Shown piece by piece: positions 53,801-64,000 of a DNA stretch of 64,000 bases. The number at the start of each line of letters is the position of its first letter. Positions within the stretch are counted from its first letter, which is position 1. The notes under the pieces were generated by a model. The model made no database searches, was not told where the DNA came from, and saw nothing but the letters and a program-made list of their open reading frames with translations. The stretch is from Cavenderia fasciculata. Its lineage: Eukaryota; Evosea; Eumycetozoa; Acytosteliales; Cavenderiaceae. The stretch is taken from the NCBI RefSeq assembly GCF_000203815.1, contig NW_004457734.1, positions 627,233-691,232 on the forward strand. Reading direction: 5' to 3'. A program made the position numbers and the translations under genes.

Positions 53801-56574
53801 ATTCTTCAACATCTGCACTTGAAGGAAACAATAATAATAATCTTAACAATAATAATAATATATTACCAGAATCACCATCAAGACAATACTTGCGTAAAAA
53901 GACTGAACGTTCATTGGCAGTTGGTTTAGTAACTGGTAAACATTCTCAATCTCAACAATCATCACAATCACCTGTACAACAGGCATCATCGTCATCATCG
54001 TCTGCAATGTCACAACTTAATTTATCGTCATCTTCAACTACTCCATTTGACAGTCCGGTACAATCACGTAATAATAGTACTGTATCATCATCAAATAGTA
54101 ATAGTATAAATACTATTCAACAACAACAACAATTACAATTACAACAACAACAAACCAAAGTAAATCAAACAAGTCAAAATATTTTAAATTATATATTATC
54201 TCAACAATCAAATAATCCAAATAATAATACTACTACTACACCTCTAGATCAATCAAAGATGATTGAACGTATTGCAATGATGATTAATGAATCATTACCA
54301 AGTATGATGGTATCATCACCACTTTTACAATCATCTACGTCGACTTCGTCGAGTGGTAAGAACTCTCCATCGATTATTGCACAACTTAATAATCAGATGC
54401 GTCAGTTTAGTGATGCATCGAATATTGGTGAGAATCAGTATCAGACGGTGGCATTGAAATTCAAGATGACTCGAAAGTTGGTTGGAACTATCAAGAAAAA
54501 GGGAAAGAATGTGTTGACTGGATCGACGTCTGGTTCGACCACTACCGACGAAGACACTGCTCAGTTGTTGATTACAACGGCCAGTCAGTTTGTAGAAGAG
54601 ACGGTCGTGTTGGTCAACAATGCCTACGAGTTGGCCATCATGATCAACAACAATGTACAGAGTTTGGCACATTTGACAAACGACCAACTCAACGGCGAGG
54701 TCAAACAAGTGTACCATCTACTCAATAGTCTTATTGATCTGTCTCTTGCGGCTGCCAAGATTGACGGTCAGTCTTATCTACAAGGTATGGTCAAAAACAC
54801 AAGACAACTGCTCGAAAACTCGAGTGCTCGTGGTGCTGGCAAGGTTGACCCGTTGCTCGTGTCATGTGCACCCATGTACCGTCAGTATGTTGAGAGGTCA
54901 CTCGACAAGGCAATCATAGCACATTGTAATAGTGTGCGTGTGGTGGCTGTGCAGATGACAACCATCATCATCTCGATTGCGACCAAGCCGTGGGACGCCA
55001 ACGTGCAGCTGCAGTTGTTTGCAACGTCCAACACTTTTTGCGATACACTTGTACGTTTGCTCGACGCGGTTGCCAACAAGCTGTATATGGTGACCAACCC
55101 AGTACACGATATTGGCCACCCCATCATCGAGATGGAAGATGATGACGACGAGGACGTCAATATCTGGGTCGAGGGCAATGCATCGCACAACCTAAAGTGC
55201 GAGTGGGTGAGCGACGAGGGGTCCAAGACCGGCCGTTATGTGCCCAAGGCCGGCACGTTTAACAAGTTGGTCGAGCAACTGACACTCGACAAAAACTATG
55301 ATATCTCCAAGTTTACTCGCACCTTTTTGTTGACGTACCGATCGTTTACCAACCCCAACAAGCTGCTCGACAAGTTGATCCAGCGGTACACAGTGCCCGA
55401 CGACTATGATCAGGTGCTCCGCGAGCGCGTCCAGTTGCGTGTCGCGTCGTTTATCAAGACCTGGGTCGAAAAGAATGCCAACGACTTTGACCCGCTGCTC
55501 ACCGACCGCGTCAAGACCTTTATCAAGGACCGTCTGCTCGTCGACGAGCACTCGGACGTTGCCCGTCTTTTGATGAGCATCTTTGAGCGTCGCCAGGCCG
55601 ACGACCTCGAGCAGCAGCGTCTCCTCGCCAACCCAACCTTCCCAGACCTCATGATCCCCGAAGGCCAGCGTTCGCCGTCGTCTCTGTTCCTCTTGCTCAA
55701 CGAGAGCGAGGTGGCCCGCCAACTGACCATCATCGAGTCGACCATGTTCCAGCGTATCGACCCATCCGAGTTTCTCGAGCAGTCGTGGAGCAAGAACCAG
55801 CTCAAACACCGTGCACCCAACATTATGCACCTCATCAACCGTGCCAACAAGTTCTCGTTTTGGGTGGCCTCTCAGATCCTCTGGCAGGACGATATCGCCG
55901 ACCGCGCCAAGGTCATTGAAAAGTTTATCACCATTGCCAAGCACTTGCGTGACATGAACAACTTTAACACCCTGCTCAACATCTTTGCCGGCTTGAACCA
56001 GTCGTCCATCATCCGTCTCAAAAAGTCGTTTGCCCTAGTCCCCCAAAGTGCCATGGCCACCTACTCGGCCCTCGAAAAGCTCCTCAACTCGAGTGGATCC
56101 TACCGTCACTACCGTTCCACGCTCAAAACATGCTCCACACCCTGTCTACCCTACCTCCCCATCATCCTGTCCGATCTCACCTTTATGGAGGACGGTAACC
56201 CCGACACCATCTCACATATGATCAATTTCCAAAAACGCGAGCTCATCTACCGTGTCATCTCTGAAGTACAAGCTACCCAACAGGTCAAATACGATTTCCC
56301 CACCGTCGAACCCATCCACACTCTTCTCATTGAATTGCCATCTTCCTCTTCCGAAGAATTGTATCAACTCTCTATTCAACGTGAACCAAGAGAATCAAAT
56401 AATAATAATCCAAATAATAATAATAATATTAATAGCGGCGGTAGTACTCTTACCGCATCATCAAGTACAACTAGCAGTAACTTATCCAATTCACAACAAT
56501 ATGGTACCATTAGTAATCATGTAAATATTCATCCCGATATGCTTAAAAAATTAAGAGATAAAGATTTTAGATAA
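50873..56574 (+). CDS. Large Ras guanine nucleotide exchange factor
   Basis: This protein activates Ras-family GTPases. Two exons are clear, 50873-51832 and 51919-56574, encoding about 1871 residues. An upstream exon with the start codon is missing from my model because 50873 follows a splice acceptor and no in-frame ATG occurs for 225 codons. The first half is Ser/Gln/Asn-rich with helical islands (IDTKTLSSISTN..., AINDSAEAIEKSSIQLILNV) and a long charged coiled-coil (RERERLEKERFDRLERERWE). A second helical region contains ASQFVEETVVLVNNAYELAI. RasGEF_N begins near FNKLVEQLTLDKNYDISKFT. The CDC25 catalytic domain runs from EVARQLTIIESTMFQRIDPS to about QVKYDFPTVEPIHTLLIEL. The catalytic end is much richer in G+C than the N-terminal part. 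Confidence 0.93.
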
Positions 56575-56677
56575 AAATAAGAATATATAATATAATATAA
56601 ATAAATTCTTTGTCCCTTTTTTATTAATAAATAAATATTAATATTTGTTTAATATTGTCTTCAAAAAGAATTGATTT
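56575..56677. other. Convergent spacer after RasGEF
   Basis: About 100 bases of AT-rich DNA with several AATAAA-like words for 3' end formation of the two convergent genes. Confidence 0.4.
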
Positions 56678-57304
56678 TTAACATGGGAAACCTAACCTAG
56701 TGATTGGACTCTGAGCCATCACATACCAATTATCCAACCATTGGTAGTCTTTAAATACCTTGATTTCTTCAGGCCACTGTAATCTAAGTTCATGGACAAG
56801 GAATCTGGCATATTTGTGACAATTTGTGATAGGTCCCCAAACTTTGTTACCATCGCATTCTTGTTTGATGAAATATGAAAATCGATGACCTGCCCATGCA
56901 CCAATGGACTGTGCATTATCTCCATTCATTTGAACACCGGTGGTATCAGATTGGTTGAATGTGACGGTTGATGGAGCTTTACCAATAAAGGTCGGAGAAA
57001 ATAATAGGAGACTTCTTGAACGACGACCTCCTATAAAACTAACAACCTTTTGGTTATTATCTGGATCTAAAACAAGATGCAACTCTAGGCCAATCACATT
57101 GTCTTTTGTAGATTCACCACAGATATCGATAAGAATTGAATAGTGGGTGGGGGAGGATGGAGTTAAGGTTGGATATCTGAGGATAAATACATCACCAGCT
57201 TTGAGCATACGTTGTGATAGCACTGAAGGAGGAAATTCATAGCTTTCTACAATACCATATTCAGTAAAAGGTTTGTAAACACAATTCCCCATTTCTACTT
57301 GCAT
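56678..57304 (-). CDS. Candidate LRAT/NlpC-P60-like protein
   Basis: This is a 208-residue single-exon protein without signal peptide. Near residue 35 it reads LKAGDVFILRYPTLTPSSPT and then HYSILIDICG, and near residue 165 it reads NCHKYARFLVHELR. A GD-x-(I/V)...HY-x-I-x-(I/V)-(D/G) block followed 100 or so residues later by NC-x2-(F/Y)-x-x-x-L is the circularly permuted papain-like arrangement of LRAT and related NlpC/P60 proteins, with His and Cys as catalytic pair. Such enzymes act on lipid esters, amides or peptides. The spacing is longer than in LRAT and overall similarity is weak, so this is inference from two motifs. A second Met (57292, MGNCVYKPF) could be the true start. Confidence 0.45.
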   Translation of the reverse strand: MQVEMGNCVYKPFTEYGIVESYEFPPSVLSQRMLKAGDVFILRYPTLTPSSPTHYSILIDICGESTKDNVIGLELHLVLDPDNNQKVVSFIGGRRSRSLLLFSPTFIGKAPSTVTFNQSDTTGVQMNGDNAQSIGAWAGHRFSYFIKQECDGNKVWGPITNCHKYARFLVHELRLQWPEEIKVFKDYQWLDNWYVMAQSPITRLGFPC

Positions 57305-57561
57305 GTATTAATTTGTTCTTAATGTGTGATATGTAAATAGTGACTGATGAACAAGTTGAATATTCTGATTATAGGTCTGTGTTCGTAGTTTATTAATAAA
57401 TTTAAAAAATATATTTAAAGATTTATTTATAAAAAGTATAAAAGAAAGTAGATGTAGTACTTGGCAGTTGTTGGAGATGAAACCACTTGTGACAGAGACC
57501 AGGTTGTGGGACCGTTAATCTATTTGATTCCTGGGTATTTAATCATGAATTTAGGAATCAA
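57305..57561. other. Intergenic region with hairpin
   Basis: AT-rich DNA ends in an imperfect 27 bp inverted repeat (57506-57532 and 57553-57579, 25 of 27 matching). Confidence 0.6.
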
Positions 57562-57579
57562 ATGGATCAACGGTCCCAC
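57506..57579. repeat. Inverted repeat, 27 bp arms with 20 base loop
   Basis: The left arm starts GTGGGACCGTTAATCTATTT and the right arm ends AACGGTCCCAC. The arms match at 25 of 27 positions. The structure could be a small foldback element, a terminator-like hairpin or a short inverted-repeat transposon remnant. The ATG of the open frame at 57562 lies in the right arm. Confidence 0.9.
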
Positions 57580-57780
57580 CTCTTGAGAGATTTTGCATTG
57601 GTCCTGGATCAAGCGCTGAGTTGTCCAATGGAATCCCCAGATCAAATTCAACTTACAGAAATTATCAACAAGTTAATCGAAAAAGGAATGATTGGTCAAC
57701 ACTATGATGGTTTCCAAAATTTCAAGTGCCCTCTTTCGCAGACTCGAATAGAATTTATTATTATTATCTGTGAAAGATAA
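57562..57780 (+). CDS. Doubtful 72-residue open frame
   Basis: The frame starts MDQRSHLLRDFALVLDQALS and continues CPMESPDQIQLTEIINKLIE, which reads like a helical protein, but ends in an Ile-rich, noncoding-looking stretch. It is squeezed between the hairpin and the 3' end of the alcohol dehydrogenase gene. It may be a fragment of a gene or a small unspliced exon. No family is recognised. Confidence 0.3.
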   Translation: MDQRSHLLRDFALVLDQALSCPMESPDQIQLTEIINKLIEKGMIGQHYDGFQNFKCPLSQTRIEFIIIICER

Positions 57781-57809
57781 AACAAGACCTAGAATTTTTA
57801 TTTATTGAT

Positions 57810-58907
57810 TTAGAATTCCCCAATCTTTAAAACTGAACGGAATCTAGCTTGAGAGATATTCTTTAAACATTCTTCAGCTTGCTCTAGTGGATAAACTTGG
57901 ATCATTGATCTGACATTTTGGTTGGCTGCAAATTGCAAAGTTGCTTCAGTATCACGACTGTCACCAGAGTATGATCCAACAATAGATTGATTTTTGGTGA
58001 TGATTTGCATTGGATTGACGGAAAGGTCGCTAAAGATGGAAAGTAATAAAAGTGTTCCATTGAATCCAAGTGCCTTGGATAGTTCTTCGACTGCCTCTTT
58101 GGCTGGAGCAGTACACATGATACACTTGATGTTACCTAGTGCTTGTAGACGACCAACTACATCTAGTTTGGAGGAGTTGATGTAATGATGAGCTCCCAAC
58201 TCTTTGGCCAATTTTTCTTTTGCGTCACCTGATGAAATGGCAATGACCTCAAACCCAAGCTTTCTTGCAAATTGGATTCCCAAATGACCCAAACCACCAA
58301 CACCATGTACTGCAACCAAGTCACCACCTTTTAGACCTGCATCACGAATTGACTTGAATACAGTTACACCTGCACAACAAAATGGGCCGGCTTGGAGGAA
58401 ATCAATTTCGTCTGGAATCTTGGCCAATGCGTCGTGTGGTGCGACAGTGTATTCAGCAAATCCACCATCATAAGTTACACCACATCCACCAACCTTTTTA
58501 CATGTCACCCAACTATTATGTAGACAATCGTAACACTCTCCACAATGACCTCCGCCAAAATACCCCATTCCAACACGATCACCCAATTTGAATCGAGTGA
58601 CACCCTCACCAATTTCATCTACAATACCAGCTACTTCGTGACCGGGTACTCTTGGGAATACATCTCCAGCTCCACCACTAGCAATAAATAAATCAGAGTG
58701 ACAAACTCCACATGCCATAACCTTGATTCTTACTTGTCCCCTTCCAGTCTTTGGAATTGGTATTCTTGTCATTTCCCATTTTCCTTAAAATAAACAAAAA
58801 GAATAAATTATTAGAAATATAAATAAATAAATAGATAGAAATAAATATTTCAAAAACATACCAGCCGAAACAACACGAGCAGCTCTCATTGTATTATTTG
58901 GTGCCAT
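57810..58907 (-). CDS. Zinc-dependent alcohol dehydrogenase
   Basis: This is an NAD(P)-dependent medium-chain dehydrogenase that oxidises alcohols or reduces aldehydes. Exons 58907-58862 and 58783-57810 give 339 residues. Catalytic zinc ligands are visible in ACGVCHSD (Cys) and PGHEVAG (His, Glu). The structural zinc lobe is GHCGECYDCLHNSWVTCKK, with four Cys. The Rossmann motif is GVGGLGHLGIQFARKLG. The sequence resembles bacterial AdhP-type and fungal cytosolic enzymes, hence possibly an old acquisition, but it contains a normal host intron with a GTATGT donor. Confidence 0.93.
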
Positions 58908-59673
58908 AATAATTTTAATTTAATTTAATATGATGATAAATAGAGATCTCTTTGATATTTTAAAAGTGAAATTGGGTAAAATCTCTAACAGTATTTATAG
59001 TCATTGTATTTCGACGATGACTTTTTCGTTGTGGATATCTCTAATTTCAACGTCACTCTGGTATAGAGTCTATCGTTCAGCTCTACTTCTACCCCATAAC
59101 TCTTTAAAGATATAAATGTACAACATGACGATATATAACTCTACTAGTCGACACAATATACACTTTACTTTTTTTTGAAAAATGGAAAAAACAATAATTT
59201 TAAAAAAGGAAATAGGATATACATAATTATTACATGTATAAAATATGTGTTGAGTAAAACTTTAAATATATATTTTTAGGGCATCGATTGTTCTCCTTGA
59301 ATTTTTCGATATTATAGAAATTGTTTACAGACAGATTAATGTGATAGATACAAAAGTTAATTGTCATTATAACCACAATTGAAATTGGGAGGGGTGTTAT
59401 AGATTATTTGATTGGAAGAATGGGGTAATTTTCATTTATTATTTTTAAAACCCCCCCTTATCTATTACTTGTTTAAATTACTCTTCTCTCTCTTTCTTGA
59501 CTTGAACCCAACCCAAACAATCAAGTAGAAATCTATAGAACACATAAACCAGTTTTTTGTTTATTGGTATTATCACATATCACCAAAAATAGAGACTGAG
59601 ACAGAGAGAAATAGAGAAAAAAAGAAATAAGAACTTTAAATATTGATATTGATATATATAAAGATAATCAATA
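58908..59673. promoter_or_regulatory. Divergent promoter region
   Basis: About 770 bases lie between the alcohol dehydrogenase (minus) and the zinc transporter (plus). AT-rich, with T and A runs at 59170-59210 and a CCCCCCCTTATC stretch near 59450. The open frame at 58930-59115 is not supported. The arrangement puts a zinc enzyme and a zinc transporter back to back. Confidence 0.5.
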
Positions 59674-60990
59674 ATGACAATATCTCTATCAATCATATCG
59701 ATCAAAGTAATATCCATCATATCTCTATTTGTACTTTCGATGGTATGCGGAATGATCCCATATTTTTTGAAAAGGAAATTAAAGAATAGCAACAAATGGT
59801 TGTCTCTATGCAACTCTTTTTCTGGAGGTATATTTTTCGGTGCTGCATTGTTACACTTGTTTGTTGATAGTATATCTCAATTACAAAATGTAATATCTTA
59901 TCCTATTGCGTATGTTTTAACATTTATTATTGAAATCAATCAAGATATATTTATATCATATACTAATTATTTCTTTTTTAGACCATTATGTCTTTGTGCT
60001 GGTTTCTTAATAACTTTCTTTCTCGAGCTTTTCCTTCATATCTATTTAGAACGACATCCTAAATTATTAAATAGTAATATTAATAATAATAATAATAATA
60101 ATAATACTTCCTCTTCTTCAACGATACTCCATCATCAACATCAACATATTAATAATAATAATCAATCAACTTTGAATTTTGGAAATACAAATTCCAATAC
60201 AACATTTAATTTTCTAAATTCACCAACTAATAATAGAAGATCTATGATACTTGATAGACCATCAACACCAAATATAGTTAATACATTGGTATTTACTCCA
60301 CCACCAAACCATCGTACAAATGTTGATAATGACAATGAATGTACTCCAATGTTAAGTGACCATAATAATAATAATAATAATGATGATGACGATAAAGAAG
60401 ATGAATCAAGTGATAGTGGCGATTATATTCCATCATCAAATCATTCATCTATTTATTTTCAAGATGCTTTGCATTTAAGTAGCACAAGTATACAACAACA
60501 ACAACAAGAGGTGACTAAACAAGAAACAACTTTGACAAATCAAAACTATTTATTACCATTTATATTGGTATTTGGTCTATCTGTTCATTCACTATTTGAA
60601 GGTTTGGCATTTGGACTTCAATCGACAGTACCTAAAATATTGGATTTATTGGTAGCAGTATTTAGTCATAAACTTTTAGCTTCATTTGCACTCGGTGTTA
60701 GTACCATTATATATAGTAGATCATTGGTTAAAATGATCTTGATCCTATTTATATTCTCAATATCTTCTCCCATTGGAGCCTCGATTGGTATTGTTTTGGT
60801 GGATTATAGTCAAATTGGTAATGTTGTACCTCCCATTTTACAAGGTTTGGCAAGTGGTACCTTTCTCTATATTTCATTGGTTGAAATTATTCCAAAGGAA
60901 ATTAAATCAGATTCTGAAAATGTCTTTATAAAATGTCTATTATTATTATTAGGTTGGTCGCTTATGGCAGTTATAGCAATTTGGATTTAA
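59674..60990 (+). CDS. ZIP-family zinc transporter
   Basis: This membrane protein imports zinc or related metals into the cytosol. It is a single exon of 438 residues with eight predicted membrane segments. Three come before a long Asn/Ser/His-rich cytoplasmic loop (residues ~130-290). That loop includes HHQHQHINNNN, a possible zinc-sensing His cluster, and an acidic DDDDKEDESSD patch. The family signature is intact: VFGLSVHSLFEGLAFGLQ in helix 4 and AVFSHKLLASFALG in helix 5, which form the binuclear metal site. The end reads ASGTFLYISLVEIIPKE, another conserved ZIP block. Confidence 0.95.
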   Translation: MTISLSIISIKVISIISLFVLSMVCGMIPYFLKRKLKNSNKWLSLCNSFSGGIFFGAALLHLFVDSISQLQNVISYPIAYVLTFIIEINQDIFISYTNYFFFRPLCLCAGFLITFFLELFLHIYLERHPKLLNSNINNNNNNNNTSSSSTILHHQHQHINNNNQSTLNFGNTNSNTTFNFLNSPTNNRRSMILDRPSTPNIVNTLVFTPPPNHRTNVDNDNECTPMLSDHNNNNNNDDDDKEDESSDSGDYIPSSNHSSIYFQDALHLSSTSIQQQQQEVTKQETTLTNQNYLLPFILVFGLSVHSLFEGLAFGLQSTVPKILDLLVAVFSHKLLASFALGVSTIIYSRSLVKMILILFIFSISSPIGASIGIVLVDYSQIGNVVPPILQGLASGTFLYISLVEIIPKEIKSDSENVFIKCLLLLLGWSLMAVIAIWI

Positions 60991-61162
60991 CAACAATAGT
61001 GTGTAGAAACAATATTATATTAATTTTAATAAAATAGATAGATACCGACCATCCGATCGATCGGGTTTAGTATATAAATAATATTATACTTTTTAAAAAA
61101 CATGCATATATTACATATATATATATATATATATATACTAGTATGATATATATAGATAGTTT
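60991..61162. other. Convergent spacer with AT run
   Basis: Includes an (AT)n run at about 61114-61138 and a short GATCGATCGG palindrome-like word near 61052. No gene. Confidence 0.4.
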
Positions 61163-63554
61163 TTATGCTTTCCTTGGTTTATTCTTCTTTTTATCCTTTT
61201 TTAAAAATTGATCCTTTGCTTGAGATTTCTTGATTTTGATTTTACCATTTCCATTACCATGACTGTTATTTTTACTACCTCCACCATGTTTACCATTATT
61301 TTGTTTAAAACTATTACTATTATTCTTATTTCTTTTATCATACTTTTTAAATTTTCCATTCTGTCCAGAAAAATTAAAATTATTATTATTATTTTTGTAA
61401 TCTTCTTCAGGTTCATAATCATAATTTATATCATCTTCATAATTTGGGCCATCATTTTTATCATTATCATCTCTATCTCTTTCTCTTCTATTATTATTAT
61501 TTTTCTTTGAGTTATTATTATTATTATTATTTGATCTATTATTTTGATTTTGATTTTGATTTCTCTTATTATTATTATAAGTAATATTAAAATTTAAATC
61601 ATCATCATTATCATCATCATCTGAATCATCTCTTTCTCTTTCTCTTTTCTTTTGACTATTTCTATCATTGTTTTCTCTTTCTTTTTGTCTTTGTTTTTCT
61701 CTTTTTTGGTCCTCTTGGTATTGTCTTTCACGTTCCTTTTCAATTTGTTTCCAATAACTCTTTGAATTGGTATTTTGTGATGCTGCATAGTCATCACGAC
61801 GGTGTTGATGTTGGTGATGATGATGATCATCATGACGATTATAATCATGTTCCATATCTCTTTCTCTTCTACTCTCAAAACATTCTGCATCATTGTCAAC
61901 ATCATACCGTTTTGTTCTCTTTTCTCCATAAGTACGAGAATCATTTTGGTAATTATTATTATTATCTCTATTATTATCTCTATAATCTCTTTCTCTTTTG
62001 TTATTATTATTAAATGTTTCTCTATAATTATTATTATTATTATTATTATCATTATATCTTGAATCTCTATTGTTGTCATTATTATATCTTGAATCTCTAC
62101 TATTATTATTATATCTTGAATCACGTTGTTGATAATCTCTTTGTTGATTATTTCTATTGTTATTATTGTTATAATCAACATCTCTTTCTCTACCATGTCT
62201 ATTATGATTATTATTATTATTGTCATCATAGTCCCTGTGAAATTGTTGTTGTTGACGAGAGAATCTTTCCAAACGATCTTGGTTTTGTTTATCCCTAGCA
62301 TCTTTTTTCTTTGATCGATCTGCACTCTTTTGGATCTCTCGTTGTTGGTGTCTCTTGTTCTTTTGACTACGTTCATGGAGAGTTTCAGCTGATCTGTCGG
62401 CTCTATCAGCTCTCAACTGTTTGATCACTCCAAACATCTCATGAAACAATCTAGAGTTTTCCAAATACCATAAATTCTTTCCAACACACATCTAAACAAC
62501 AAATCAATTAGCCTTTTTTATAATATTATTATTATTATTAATAATTAACATACTCTTGGATAATGTCCATAAGAACCACACTTGAAACAAAGAAATACTT
62601 GACATTCCTCTGTAAAATGACCAAATTCTCCACATCTATAACATGGTCTCTTGTTTGGAACTCTACATTCAAATCCATAATGATCACGATCACCACAATT
62701 ACTACATTGTATTGGTGTATCTCCTGTATAATATCTTTTACTCTAAAAATAATAATAAATATTGTTAATATATATTTGTTTTTTCTTTCTTTCTTTCTTT
62801 CTTTTCTTACATTAAAATGAGAATTATTTATAGTTGGTTGACCATTGACAGATAATTGTAATTGATGTGTTATAGTTTCAATGGCAGGTGCTACATCGGT
62901 ATAGACATCGGTTAAATGGTAAAGTAGATTGGTTGCTTTGTCAGATTTTGTTTGTTTGATCACTTTTTCATTGTCGAGTTCACCCAATGTAGCTTTGAGA
63001 TGTAACAAATCACTTTCATCACGTCCCATCGATCCTCCATTGTACTCGGTATCTTCTTCATCCAAATAATTGTCATAATATTCTTTAAGTAGTTTCCAAT
63101 CAGTTGTACTAAGACTACTAATAGCATCGGTACTTTGATTTAAACTGTCTACTAATCTATTTGCTCTATGTTGTTGTGGTGGGGATGACAACGTTGTAGA
63201 TATTTCATCTTCTTCATCATCATCATCATCATTTTTGTTGTTTATAGTTGATGTATCTAAATCATTCAAATTTAATTCGTCTTTGTCATTGTCGTGATCG
63301 TCTTGATCATCACTTTCATCTATATTATAAATTTGTCTTATGGTTGTTGAAGTGGTTGATGTCGTTGTTTGTGGTTTACTATACTCTGATATGAATTGTG
63401 GTAATTTAGTTGTGTTGTTACTATTACTATTACTATTACTATTATTACTATTATTATTATTATTGGAGATAATACTAGATATAGGTTGTTGTTTTAAAGA
63501 AATGTAATCATCTTCATCCGATAGTATTACAATTTCGCACTTGTTTGCTCCCAT
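61163..63554 (-). CDS. CCHC zinc-knuckle RNA-binding protein (ZCCHC7/Air-like)
   Basis: Three exons, 63554-62811, 62742-62554 and 62491-61163, give 753 residues. The short middle exon plus the start of exon 3 encodes CCHC knuckles: CSNCGDRDHYGFEC, CYRCGEFGHFTEEC and CFKCGSYGHYPRMC. This is the arrangement seen in Air1/2 and ZCCHC7, RNA-binding subunits of the TRAMP nuclear RNA surveillance complex. The N-terminus is acidic (LSDEDDYISL, DEDDEE-like runs). Exon 3 is a very long Arg/Asp/Asn/Lys-rich region with RERD and RDSRYNN repeats and a basic end (GKIKIKKSQAKDQFLKK). Both introns are in phase 0. Function is inferred from the knuckles only. Confidence 0.8.
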
Positions 63555-64000
63555 GTTGTTATTCCTTTTGGTTTACTACTACTTTCTTTTGGTTATGAAC
63601 TATAAATAATAAAATAAAGATGGTGATAGAAACAAGAGAGAAAGATATAAGGGAAGATATATATTCACACCTATTTGATCATCTATCTGGGTAGCAGAAT
63701 ATATATCTATACAAATAAATAAATAAATAAATATTCTCTATTTCTTCTCGAGTTTAATATCAAAATGTTTATTCGTTTTTTCATGTAGCCGACAGACAGG
63801 TTGGACCAAAAACCGACTCGACAACAACCAGCAGCCAACCAAATTAAATGAATTTATTCGTTTAATGTTCAATATATATATATTGAATATATACATCCAG
63901 ACCAGACAGTTTGTTTGCAATACAGACAGTATGTTGCAAGTTCCACTGACATTTATAAATGTTCCTTGGTTTATGGAACATTTATAAATGTTAAAACTTA
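63555..64000. other. Right-edge intergenic region with palindrome
   Basis: AT-rich DNA with AAAT repeats near 63712-63735, a GC-richer patch with repeated GACAGAC/AGACAGT words (63785-63930), and a perfect inverted repeat at 63949-63991. No gene is seen. It presumably includes the zinc-knuckle gene promoter. Confidence 0.55.
63949..63991. repeat. Perfect inverted repeat, 17 bp arms
   Basis: The arms ACATTTATAAATGTTCC (63949-63965) and GGAACATTTATAAATGT (63975-63991) are exact complements around a 9 base loop. Each arm itself contains the palindrome ACATTTATAAATGT. This could be a dimeric factor site, a cruciform or the end of a repeat that continues past the window. Confidence 0.95.

Noticed and set aside
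61201-62376. Long Ile/Met-rich frames on both strands over the zinc-knuckle gene
   Set aside because: Alternate readings of AAT/GAT/AGA repeats encoding the Arg/Asp/Asn-rich tail.

Overview
The window reads as nuclear DNA of a dictyostelid social amoeba. Intergenic DNA is very AT-rich, and introns are short, T/A-rich and mostly open with GTATGT or GTAAGT. Genes are densely packed, about one per 1.5-2 kb, and many proteins carry long Asn, Gln, Thr or Ser runs. Coding DNA is clearly richer in G+C than its surroundings, and the elongation factor and RasGEF genes stand out most. I cannot name the species from sequence alone.

Layout. 1-6500: a BORCS6-like protein, cytosolic tryptophanyl-tRNA synthetase (minus strand) and elongation factor 1-alpha. 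6530-17900: an accessory block. It starts with a ~0.5 kb polypyrimidine tract and then holds a lineage-specific gene cluster: two copies of an unrecognised three-exon family ('family A'; one long, one short) around a C2HC zinc-finger gene ('family B'). Each gene is preceded by the same ~300 bp repeat containing a (CT)n tract. Right of 13.9 kb the block becomes a scrambled array of broken family A pieces in both orientations. A 209 bp piece of the window's own RasGEF gene and a piece of elongation factor 1-alpha are also embedded there.

17900-20320: a small island of host genes: an unknown Cys-containing protein with a disturbed 5' end, complex I subunit NDUFB7, and prohibitin-1. The last two are divergent mitochondrial genes sharing about 210 bp. 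The island is bracketed by a ~370 bp inverted repeat (16981-17368 and 20409-20760). A second composite insertion (20341-21680), bounded by a ~40 bp direct repeat, follows prohibitin.

21756-63554: ordinary, tightly packed housekeeping genes. In order: F-BAR/double-SH3 protein, nuclear pore gp210, a small unknown, ADP-ribosylarginine hydrolase, glutathione S-transferase, eIF3j, a secreted probably GPI-anchored protein, universal stress protein, PEX19, LETM1, a secreted protein, FCF1, acetylornithine deacetylase, a VPS9 Rab5-GEF, a ~1.9 kilo-residue RasGEF, a candidate LRAT/NlpC-type protein, zinc alcohol dehydrogenase, a ZIP zinc transporter and a CCHC zinc-knuckle protein.

Exon boundaries were worked out by hand from reading frame, GT/AG sites and known family sequences. 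Every multi-exon model given with full coordinates closes in frame. The most unusual part is the A/B gene cluster with its shared upstream repeat and the DNA-level shuffling that has copied host gene fragments into it.
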